The notes below the pieces were generated by a model. The model was not told where the DNA came from. It was given only the letters and a program-made list of their open reading frames with translations, and ran no database searches. From Collimonas sp. OK412 (GTDB lineage: Bacteria > Pseudomonadota > Gammaproteobacteria > Burkholderiales > Burkholderiaceae_D): 64,000 nucleotides of DNA. Shown here one piece after another: positions 1 to 6,259 of the stretch. The translations under genes and the position numbers were made by a program. Each line of letters opens with the position of its first letter. Position 1 is the stretch's first letter. Where the stretch lies: the NCBI RefSeq assembly GCF_900112135.1, contig NZ_FOLC01000003.1, forward strand, positions 1 to 64,000. Reading direction: 5' to 3'.

Positions 1-120
1 CTCCTGCCTGAAAAACACGCCGCTTCCCAGCGGTGTGATGCCATCATCGGGCAAGTCAACACCCGGTTCAAGACGTCGCTGGCACGACGCTTACACAGCT
101 TCAAATATTTGACCATTTGA
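1..120 (+). other. possible C-terminal tail of a gene cut by the window edge
   Basis: Frame 1 is open from the first base to a TGA at 118-120 and reads as about 39 residues beginning LLPEKHAASQRCDAIIGQVN. Bases 1-90 are visibly more GC-rich than the sequence to the right, as if they come from a different gene. I do not recognise the protein. The stretch overlaps the 3' end of the opposing RelA/SpoT-domain gene by about 30 bases. It may be the end of a real gene lying to the left, or chance. Confidence 0.2.
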
Positions 121-831
121 TAGATGCTCATAGCCTGGGACAAGTGGAGAATGTTCAATGCAAGCAAATGCTGCGGCGGTTACCTCAAAAAAACTTAGCC
201 ATTTCGATTCGCCTTGACTAGATTTCAGAGCCTGGCCAAGAAACGTTCCCATTGTCTCCACGGCAGTTGCCCAAGCGTGTTGCAATTTAGTCCGAATTTG
301 CAGCTCAATCTGCAGTCCATCGAAGTACGGTACCCTCGCATTTTTGTAACGATATACAAGATGAATACTTCTATATCCAGTTGCTTGCGGCTTCTGAATA
401 TAGTCGTATGCATGTACTAGTTGGTGCTGAAACTGGCTGCTGAGATATAGATATTCCAATTTCCTGACGTTTTCAATCGTATCAACGACGGCACGAAGTC
501 CAACAATATCGTGCATACGCGCAAGCTTCATGTTTTTATATCTTCGGAGCTTTGTTATGACCGATGGCGCTCGCTTCAAACGCTGCGCGACAATGGCGTT
601 ATGATCAATGTTCTTTAACCTATTGCGCAGTGTCGACTGAAACGTATTTACCGGGTACCCGTGACATGCTCGCCAATTTGAAAGTACAGCGTTGGCCCAC
701 AGCCAGTCGTCAAGTTCGTCAAATTTGACAGCGCCATTAGCCAAAGGAATTACCAGTTGCCCTGGGAATGCGAGGATCATGCCCGCCTTATTGACCTGGG
801 ACCTTGTATATTCCGGCGTGGACCATTCCAT
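91..831 (-). CDS. RelA/SpoT synthetase-domain protein, probably C-terminally truncated
   Basis: The 246-residue protein carries a (p)ppGpp-synthetase-type nucleotidyltransferase fold. Visible motifs are RLK (84-86) with a following basic segment, HDIVGLR (107-113), GYRSIH (152-157) and ELQIRT (176-181). These match the conserved RxK, D-x-x-G-x-R, Y-R-S-x-H and E-x-Q-x-R-T positions of RelA/SpoT synthetases. There is no HD hydrolase domain and no TGS/ACT domain, so it belongs with small alarmone-synthetase-like proteins. Known relatives transfer pyrophosphate to GDP/GTP, and some (toxSAS, CapRel) pyrophosphorylate adenosine nucleotides or tRNA as toxins. The frame ends soon after the synthetase core, exactly where GC-rich DNA begins. 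From memory, relatives have a longer C-terminal part, so truncation is likely. Its position beside a T6SS cassette and Gabija genes is consistent with a defence or toxin role, but this is inference. Confidence 0.75.
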   Translation of the reverse strand: MEWSTPEYTRSQVNKAGMILAFPGQLVIPLANGAVKFDELDDWLWANAVLSNWRACHGYPVNTFQSTLRNRLKNIDHNAIVAQRLKRAPSVITKLRRYKNMKLARMHDIVGLRAVVDTIENVRKLEYLYLSSQFQHQLVHAYDYIQKPQATGYRSIHLVYRYKNARVPYFDGLQIELQIRTKLQHAWATAVETMGTFLGQALKSSQGESKWLSFFEVTAAAFACIEHSPLVPGYEHLSNGQIFEAV

Positions 832-921
832 GTTGGAACCTCACTCGCTTGGTTATTCGTTGCTATCAGTTCAAATTGCTCTCTGTTGCATCGTCTTTTG
901 AAGTTGAGTAATCGATATCAC

Positions 922-1233
922 TTATATCATTTGCTTGTGGTAAGCATACGCCATCCAGGTGATAAGCAAGATAACTAGAAGCGAGGCAACAAGTGCCACA
1001 ATTTTAGGTTTGCTACCTGTCTTGCTTGCAGGACGACCATATGCCCAAACTGCGAACAATCCCCAAAATATCGGCATCGCAAAATATGTAACCATCGATG
1101 TACCTCTAAACCATGACGGGCAAGCTTCGCGGCAAAGATAGATGTTTAGCGACAATTCCGAAAGGCGCGGAATCAAGTCGATCAAAAAACCGAACAAGAA
1201 ACCGGCAACGAAAATTGATATTTTACGGATCAC
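922..1233 (-). CDS. small three-helix membrane protein, candidate immunity protein to the adjacent Tae4-type effector
   Basis: The chosen start is GTG at 1233-1231, which overlaps the TGA stop of the amidase gene (GTGA) and gives 103 residues beginning VIRKISIFVAG. The frame is open further upstream to 1377 inside the effector, but a translationally coupled start is more plausible. Three hydrophobic segments are visible, around residues 3-22, 45-65 and 76-97, joined by short charged loops and a Cys-containing stretch (residues 34-38). Gene order (PAAR, amidase, this gene) is the usual order of a T6SS effector followed by its immunity protein. Known Tai4 immunity proteins are exported soluble periplasmic dimers, so a polytopic membrane protein here is unusual. 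The family is not recognised, and the immunity role is inferred from position only. Confidence 0.6.
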   Translation of the reverse strand: MIRKISIFVAGFLFGFLIDLIPRLSELSLNIYLCREACPSWFRGTSMVTYFAMPIFWGLFAVWAYGRPASKTGSKPKIVALVASLLVILLITWMAYAYHKQMI

Positions 1234-1865
1234 TTCATCTCCCAAAATAGTATTTTTTTTGCTTTCCGCAGGTCCGAATAAACCGGTATCCATGGTGCCT
1301 GGATACCGAGCCTCCACCGCATCACATTTTCCATTGTTCCCATCGCACCATTGTTCGTTAGGCGTGAGCCGTTCCATAGATCAATGTGTCCGCCAGATGC
1401 AGATTCTGCCGCCTCGCCATCTCTCGTCCAATAGCCACCAAAAAATATGATGCCGGTCTTTCCTTTGATTTTCTCTTCAAAATCGTTCCCCGTAATGTCC
1501 TGGGGCTTGTCGGGCAGACCTGCAAACGGTTTCATGCTCAACCATCGCGCCAGCTCATCAGCTCGGGTTGCCGTTGCCTTGCCGTCAAGCAGAATCCTAC
1601 CAATGCTCTTTTTCCCTACGTCTGGCTTAACGACATTCTGAGAAAATGATTTCATATCGATGCCGGCTTTGTGCAAGGTAGCGCTCATGCGTATCGCGCA
1701 TTGATTTTCGTACTCGCCATTTGGATCGTCGTATGGATTGCCCCTGACATAGTTGTCCCATAGCTGCGCAAACGTAATCGGCAATACTTGGAGCTTGAGG
1801 ACAGATCCTGGGGTGTTGTTGGTCGGAACCTTATGGCGACCTGCGGCTGGTACTGGATGCGCCAT
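1230..1865 (-). CDS. type VI secretion system amidase effector, Tae4 family
   Basis: This 211-residue protein resembles the Tae4 family of NlpC/P60-like peptidoglycan amidases, which cut between D-Glu and mDAP in the periplasm of rival cells. The likely catalytic Cys is C56 in NQCAIRMS. The likely catalytic His is H160 in SGGHIDLWNG, followed by the conserved Asp162. Family members use a papain-like Cys-His pair. There is no signal peptide, as expected for a protein delivered by the T6SS apparatus rather than by Sec. Its ATG overlaps the TAA stop of the PAAR gene (TAATG), and its stop overlaps the next start, so the three genes look translationally coupled. No T6SS structural genes lie in this window, so the apparatus must be encoded elsewhere. 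Confidence 0.85.
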   Translation of the reverse strand: MAHPVPAAGRHKVPTNNTPGSVLKLQVLPITFAQLWDNYVRGNPYDDPNGEYENQCAIRMSATLHKAGIDMKSFSQNVVKPDVGKKSIGRILLDGKATATRADELARWLSMKPFAGLPDKPQDITGNDFEEKIKGKTGIIFFGGYWTRDGEAAESASGGHIDLWNGSRLTNNGAMGTMENVMRWRLGIQAPWIPVYSDLRKAKKILFWEMK

Positions 1866-2443
1866 TACTGACCTCTCTCCAGGGCATCATCGCCCCAAAA
1901 AATTTCGTAATTACCGATTTCGTCCGTTGCCACACGTGGCAGCTCTCCGTTCGCATCCATCTTCCCGTTAATACGCCGCCCATCTTCGGTTTCGATCAAG
2001 AACGGCAAACCGGCCAGATCGATGGCATGACCCTCTTGAGAAACATGAACGGCTTCATCAAAGCTGCCGGCGTCATGAATTTTCTGAATTGCAGTTACAT
2101 GCTGGTCTGCGATAGCGGCGCTTGATACGCTTCCTAGCGACTCAGCTTGATCGTCATAAGTCATGGTTTGATGCAGTGTCGCTACGAGCTTCGGTGGTTC
2201 GGGACATTTGCACAGAACGATATCGTTTTCCAGCGCAACCTCACCCATGAAATTCATACGGCGCGGGCCGCCGGCTTTAGCAATAATTCCGGTGCCCTTA
2301 CAGGCAAGACAAGATGCCTGACCGCCAATTAAAGCCACCTTGTGAGACGCATCGCCGACGCTAAACGTACTATTCGCATTTGGCAGAACGACCCCGCTGG
2401 TGGTTGTTTTATCACCTACCACGATAATTTTTCGTAATGCCAT
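1865..2443 (-). CDS. PAAR-domain protein, T6SS spike tip / effector adaptor
   Basis: The start is ATG at 2443-2441, preceded by an AGGGGC ribosome-binding site. The open frame runs upstream into an intron remnant and that extension is not coding. The protein has 192 residues. The first ~95 form a PAAR-type domain (MALRKIIVVGDKTT..., then GGPRRMNFMGE) with Cys and His residues suited to binding the metal that caps the VgrG spike. The remainder (EGHAIDLAGLPFLIETEDG..., NYEIFWGD at the end) is a C-terminal extension often seen in Burkholderiales PAAR proteins and may hold the cargo. The directly following Tae4-type amidase is the probable cargo. The gene lies about 100 bases downstream of the 3' end of a group II intron fragment. 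Confidence 0.8.
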   Translation of the reverse strand: MALRKIIVVGDKTTTSGVVLPNANSTFSVGDASHKVALIGGQASCLACKGTGIIAKAGGPRRMNFMGEVALENDIVLCKCPEPPKLVATLHQTMTYDDQAESLGSVSSAAIADQHVTAIQKIHDAGSFDEAVHVSQEGHAIDLAGLPFLIETEDGRRINGKMDANGELPRVATDEIGNYEIFWGDDALERGQ

Positions 2444-2539
2444 GTATGCCCCTGACAATTGTGTTGAATCAATTCTACAGAGTATGGGCAAAATGGCAAG
2501 ATAGATAACTAATCGATTGACCCAGACTATAAGTCGTAG

Positions 2540-2786
2540 GTCGGGTAACAGCAGCGCATTGCTGCGCCGCCGTCCCCTAAAAACGGAGCATGCAATTTTC
2601 ACCGCACTCCGCTCAAGCCTCTCAAAGTCTTCTTTCGGTACCGTTGACGGCACAACGGGCCTTGTCACCCCGATGTTCCGAGGGCAAGGCAATTATTCCA
2701 ACAGCTTCATGTCGCACCGCGCAGTCATCCCCCCGCCACGCCTGCCAGCTAAATTGGGCGCTTTCGACTCAAATTTTTTGAAGTGA
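2540..2786 (-). mobile_element. group II intron remnant (3' portion: part of domain IV, domains V and VI)
   Basis: On the minus strand, bases 2614-2581 form a 34-nt hairpin that aligns base for base with group II intron domain V: a GAGC start with the catalytic AGC triad, a GGAGTGC stem, a GAAA tetraloop, and a return strand GCA-TG-CTCCG with the two-base bulge. It is followed directly by a domain VI-like GC hairpin (2576-2546) with an unpaired A near the end. The fragment ends in CCCGAC at 2540, an AY end as expected. The GC-rich segment extends upstream only to about 2786. No reverse transcriptase reading frame or 5' intron end is present, so the element is a dead 3' fragment. It stands out against AT-rich surroundings just upstream of the PAAR gene. 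Confidence 0.8.
2581..2614 (-). ncRNA. group II intron domain V hairpin
   Basis: This is the catalytic heart of the intron remnant. The 34 nt run from GAGC at 2614 through the GAAA loop to CCGTTT at 2581. Pairings visible are CGGAG with CTCCG, TGC with GCA, and GGT with ATT, closed by the GAAA tetraloop. The TG bulge sits in the canonical place. All signature positions of domain V are intact even though the rest of the intron is missing. Confidence 0.8.
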
Positions 2787-2925
2787 CGCACATAGGAAAA
2801 ATCTGGCGTCGAAGGGCCAAAATATGTCGCAAAAAAATGACGCAAAACGACGCACGCAGAGGGGTAAAAATAGGGTGCGGTGTGAACGGTGGAAAACCGA
2901 TTTCAGGTTTGACCTCGGGGAAAGC

Positions 2926-3197
2926 ATAACCTTTATAACCTAGCGATTTTATGCACCGTAAGCCGTTGATTTATATGGCTTTAGGTGGTTATGGTTGAAC
3001 TATAACTTTTGATAACCTCAAACATAACTAGATTCCAAGTCATTGATTTATATAGTTAATTACTTTTAAAGAGGTTAACTTTAATTTTATAACCAAGTTA
3101 TGCCAAGGTTATGCCGAGGTTATAGTTTGCTGAATCTTGCAAAGCCTTATACACCAAGGGTTTTCAGCCATTTCCCGGAACAAGTTATGAAGGTTAT
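2926..3197. repeat. iteron-like array of GGTTAT/ATAACC hexamers
   Basis: Eight perfect copies of ATAACC or its complement GGTTAT occur in 272 bases: 2926-2931, 2935-2940, 2987-2992, 3012-3017, 3089-3094, 3107-3112, 3118-3123 and 3192-3197. Several near-copies lie between them (for example GGTTGA at 2993 and GGTTAA at 3073). Both orientations are present and no coding frame covers the array. Such clusters are typical of replication origins or operator arrays of phage- or plasmid-derived elements. No replication initiator gene is adjacent in this window, so the role is inferred. Confidence 0.6.
3041..3055 (+). repeat. direct repeat CATTGATTTATATAG, copy 1
   Basis: This 15-bp sequence recurs exactly at 4312-4326, so the two copies bracket the DUF6338-like gene and its small partner. 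A diverged copy (CGTTGATTTATATGG) lies at 2964-2978. They may be footprints of an insertion, recombination sites, or repeated regulator sites upstream of the neighbouring genes. Confidence 0.6.
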
Positions 3198-3380
3198 GGT
3201 TTTCCCTAGGGGTACTTTATTTTAGAGAGCCATGTGCCTTTGCATGATAAAGTTCCGACAAGCATCAATATTACAAACTGAATTCTAAAGATTGATGCAC
3301 GGGAATTGCCTCATCGGCAACGACCGTTTGGCAATACCGAGTCGGTACAATAAAGAATCATCCACAGGGAAGGTCCTTTC

Positions 3381-4019
3381 ATGGGCGAGACATCAAAGGA
3401 CGTTCTTTCATTATTAACTCAGCTTATGCCGGGTTTTTTGACGGCATGGGTAGTCTACGGTCTCACTACATACACGAAGCCAGCTCAATTCGAAAGAGTT
3501 GTGCAGGCGCTAATTTTCAGTTTTATCGTCAATGCCTTGGTTGCGATTCTCGAAATAATATTGCTGTTTTCAGGTCGGTACATTCAACTCGGTATTTGGA
3601 ATCGCTCAACAGAACTCATTGCATCAGCATCGATCGCTTTTATTTTCGGCATCGTATTATCGTTCTTTATGACAAATGACGCGTTTTTTAGCTTGGCGCG
3701 TCGTCTGCGTCTGACGTCTCGAACGCCATACCCATCTGAGTGGTATGCTGCATTCAAAATCAAACCTCCAAGGGCTCTTGCCCGTTATGTTGTTTTGCAT
3801 CTTGAGGGTTCTCGCAGGATTTCCGGCTATCCAATCGAATGGCCAACAGAACCCTCGTCAGGCCATTTCCGATTAACTGATGCTGCCTGGTTGAACGACG
3901 ACAATGTCGAAACGCCACTCAAAAATGACGACTCAATTCTTATCGCTGCCAAGCAAGTGGAAATGGTCGAATTTTTGAAAGATATTGAGGAGATGAGCAA
4001 TGACTCAAAAACAACCTAA
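3381..4019 (+). CDS. DUF6338-like membrane protein
   Basis: The 212-residue protein starts at ATG 3381 after AGGGAAGG. Three hydrophobic segments are visible in the first half: around residues 10-30 (LTQLMPGFLTAWVVYGL), 40-65 (ALIFSFIVNALVAILEIILLF) and 75-98. A soluble C-terminal half of about 110 residues follows and contains a YPIEWP motif. The overall layout, with an early PGFLTAWVVYGL-type helix and a basic cytoplasmic tail, matches what I recall of DUF6338 proteins, whose function is unknown. Its last 20 bases overlap the start of a small proline-rich ORF, so the two are probably co-translated. It sits between a hexamer array and the Gabija pair; any defence role is inference. Confidence 0.7.
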   Translation: MGETSKDVLSLLTQLMPGFLTAWVVYGLTTYTKPAQFERVVQALIFSFIVNALVAILEIILLFSGRYIQLGIWNRSTELIASASIAFIFGIVLSFFMTNDAFFSLARRLRLTSRTPYPSEWYAAFKIKPPRALARYVVLHLEGSRRISGYPIEWPTEPSSGHFRLTDAAWLNDDNVETPLKNDDSILIAAKQVEMVEFLKDIEEMSNDSKTT

Positions 4020-4143
4020 TCCTTTGCCAAGCCCTTTCAAACGTCCTTCCGAAATTGATCAGCGTCGGGGCAATGTGAATCCGCCGACAACCGGACGACG
4101 CCCGCCACCACCACCTCTACCGCCGACAAAAAGAAATGGCTAA
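4000..4143 (+). CDS. tiny proline-rich protein overlapping the DUF6338-like gene
   Basis: A 47-residue frame starts with ATG at 4000-4002 inside the end of the upstream gene and stops with TAA at 4141-4143. It begins MTQKQPNPLPSPFKRPSEID and ends GRRPPPPPLPPTKRNG. The peptide is basic and has a five-proline run, so it is probably disordered. The 20-bp overlap and the GAGG-type sequence just before the start (3987-3994) favour translation. It is not a known family to me. Proline runs of this kind can bind SH3-like folds, which makes the membrane protein's soluble tail a conceivable partner (inference). Confidence 0.5.
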   Translation: MTQKQPNPLPSPFKRPSEIDQRRGNVNPPTTGRRPPPPPLPPTKRNG

Positions 4144-4270
4144 TCTATCGCCTGAAGCACGATATTTCACTCGCGCATATTGTGAGCGCGACGCAGTGGG
4201 ATGCGATTCGTCACACGTAGAAAATGAAGCCAAATTACAGCTAGATTGGTCAAGAATGGACTTGAACTGA
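4136..4270 (+). CDS. possible 44-residue ORF
   Basis: An ATG overlapping the previous stop (ATGGCTAA) opens a frame to TGA at 4268-4270. It starts MANLSPEARYFTRAYCERDA and ends DWSRMDLN. The frame is short and there is no clear ribosome-binding site, and the family is unknown. The overlapping arrangement with the two upstream frames is the only support. Confidence 0.22.
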   Translation: MANLSPEARYFTRAYCERDAVGCDSSHVENEAKLQLDWSRMDLN

Positions 4271-4311
4271 ACTGATTAGCCTTGCTTATGCGAATAGCGA
4301 GTTGCATAAAG

Positions 4312-4326
4312 CATTGATTTATATAG
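4312..4326 (+). repeat. direct repeat CATTGATTTATATAG, copy 2
   Basis: This is the exact 15-bp match to 3041-3055, about 100 bases upstream of the Gabija nuclease start. The two copies flank a 1.27-kb module containing the DUF6338-like gene and the small ORFs. Confidence 0.6.
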
Positions 4327-4426
4327 ATTCACAGCAGGTAGCCACTCCTACGAACCAACCGTTTGTACGTCGACTTCCTTAGAATAAGCGACGCAGTGTC
4401 CTTCACGATGAAGACAAGGGGCAACA

Positions 4427-6250
4427 TTGAAAATCGTCCGGCTGACCATTTCGAATTTTCGAGGCATCAAAAATGCCCAGTTCCATTTTGATGGCCATAC
4501 CCTGCTAGTCGGCCAGAACAATGTCGGGAAAAGCACTATATGCGAGGCACTCGACCTCGTGCTTGGGCCAGACCGTGTAAATCGATTCCCTCCTGTAGAG
4601 GAATTCGATTTCTACAACGCGCAATATCTTGGCGAGCCGGCCAGTGAGGGGGAACCTCCGACCATCATTCCGATTCGCATCGAAGCAATCCTCACGGGGC
4701 TGAGTCCGGAAATAGAAAACAGGTGTGGCGGCCACACGGAATATTGGAATCCCGTCGAGAAGCAGCTCCTCGCGGAAGGCCAAGTGGATCAAGCCAACCC
4801 GCCCAAAATCTTGACGTGCTTGAGATTAGAAACCATCGCGAATTACAACATCGACGAAGACGAATTCGAGGCTTCGACTTATTTTTCGCATCCATTGAAC
4901 CTAGATAATGAGTTGTCGATGGTCCGCAAAGACATCAAGCGGATGTTCGGCTTCCTATACCTGCGCGCACTTCGCACCGGCTCCCGCGCGCTAAGCTTGG
5001 AACGCGGCTCCCTGCTAGACTTGATCCTTCGCGCGAAAGGTGTCCGGACCGGCTTATGGGAAAAGGCCATCACGCGACTGCGCGACTTGGACATCGGAGA
5101 AGACGCCCCTGAACTGAACGACATCCTCCAACAGGTCGAATCGAGGCTCGGCCGATACATACCATCCAATGCGGACGGCCGCGCCACGAAGCTGCACGTC
5201 TCACAACTCACCCGCGAGCATTTGCGAAAGACAATGTCCTTCTTTATCGCCATGTCGAAAGGCCAGGAGCATGTGCCGTTCCAGCACGCAGGAACCGGCA
5301 CGCTCAACACACTGGTGCTCGCCCTGCTCTCCTTCCTGGCGGATCTGAAGCCGACCTCCATTATTTTCGCGATGGAGGAGCCGGAAATCGCGGTTCCTCC
5401 CCATACCCAACGCAGAATCGCCGACTATCTTCTCCAAAAAACAACCCAGGCCTTTGTGACTTCCCATTCGCCTTATGTGATTGAGCGTTTCGAACCTTCT
5501 CAAACCTTAGTGCTTTCGCGCGACGATCACGCCACGGTTTCCGCCAAACGCGTATCCGACGCGAGCGGGTTGAAGGATCAGGATTACAAGAGGTTTGCGC
5601 GGCGCGGCCTGACCGAGTGCATGCTGGGAAAAGGAGTGATCCTCGTGGAGGGTGTCACAGAATTCCACGCATTGCCAGCGGTGGCGAGAAAGCTGGAGGA
5701 ACAGGTCGCGATAGGCTGGCAACCGTTGGACATTGCAGGCATTGCATTCTACGATGCGGATGGGGAAAGCAACATGATCAAGTTCGGGACGTTCTTCCGA
5801 GAGCTCGGCTTAAAAACCTATTCGTTCTATGACTATCTAAAGCGGGAGCCCGCAGAAAAAAAGAAACTGACGGACGCCTTCGACATTGACTGCGAGCATC
5901 AATACGCCGGTTTCGAGGATCTGCTCGCCAACGAAGTTCCTGTTCCAACGCTTTGGGCATTTCTAGACGATCTTCGCGTCAAAGGCGAGAACGGCAATCT
6001 AGCCATACCGACGGCATGCCCGGACGATGACAAAGTGAAGAAAATCGCGAGAGAGGCGCTGGCGGGAAAAAAAGGGGCAGGCTGGGCGACTCGCCTCTTG
6101 GAAAGCTGCCCTATTGAGCAACTTCCAACCAGCATAACGACATTCCTATGCCAGATTTATACTCTCTACCCAATTCCGCCTGAAACAACGCCGACGGCTT
6201 CGGATGCAAACGCCCTAAGCGCCGGAACCTCGCCTCAAGTCACCGCCTGA
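4427..6250 (+). CDS. gajA: Gabija-type OLD-family ATPase/nuclease (GajA-like)
   Basis: This 607-residue OLD-family protein pairs an ABC-type ATPase with a Toprim nuclease. The ATPase shows Walker A GQNNVGKST (29-37), a GTGTLN signature-like segment, Walker B with MEEPE (316-320) and the H-loop TSHSPY. The Toprim part shows LVEGVTE (E408, E412) and the acidic FYDADG (D443, D445). In Gabija, GajA nicks phage DNA when nucleotide levels fall and works with the GajB helicase. The start is a TTG at 4427 with AAGGGG just upstream; no in-frame ATG fits better. The helicase gene follows after 9 bases, so the two form an operon. Class 2 OLD nucleases also pair with UvrD-like helicases, so the call rests on this pairing. 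Confidence 0.85.
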   Translation: MKIVRLTISNFRGIKNAQFHFDGHTLLVGQNNVGKSTICEALDLVLGPDRVNRFPPVEEFDFYNAQYLGEPASEGEPPTIIPIRIEAILTGLSPEIENRCGGHTEYWNPVEKQLLAEGQVDQANPPKILTCLRLETIANYNIDEDEFEASTYFSHPLNLDNELSMVRKDIKRMFGFLYLRALRTGSRALSLERGSLLDLILRAKGVRTGLWEKAITRLRDLDIGEDAPELNDILQQVESRLGRYIPSNADGRATKLHVSQLTREHLRKTMSFFIAMSKGQEHVPFQHAGTGTLNTLVLALLSFLADLKPTSIIFAMEEPEIAVPPHTQRRIADYLLQKTTQAFVTSHSPYVIERFEPSQTLVLSRDDHATVSAKRVSDASGLKDQDYKRFARRGLTECMLGKGVILVEGVTEFHALPAVARKLEEQVAIGWQPLDIAGIAFYDADGESNMIKFGTFFRELGLKTYSFYDYLKREPAEKKKLTDAFDIDCEHQYAGFEDLLANEVPVPTLWAFLDDLRVKGENGNLAIPTACPDDDKVKKIAREALAGKKGAGWATRLLESCPIEQLPTSITTFLCQIYTLYPIPPETTPTASDANALSAGTSPQVTA

Positions 6251-6259
6251 TCGACCATC

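Larger units (their letters stand above)
2787..3380. other. non-coding AT-rich stretch of the island
   Basis: No convincing gene is visible. The first part (2784-2855) has repeated GACGCA words; the middle is the hexamer array described separately. From 3200 to 3370 the sequence leads to the DUF6338-type gene, whose ribosome-binding site is the AGGGAAGG around 3366-3373. The stretch may be a decayed replication or control region of a mobile element. Confidence 0.5.

Noticed and set aside
2444-2692. N-terminal extension of the PAAR protein
   Set aside because: The upstream part is read through the group II intron remnant; the ATG at 2443 has a good ribosome-binding site and starts the PAAR domain directly.
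2517-2786. Plus-strand frame across the intron remnant
   Set aside because: The sequence is explained by intron domains V-VI on the other strand.
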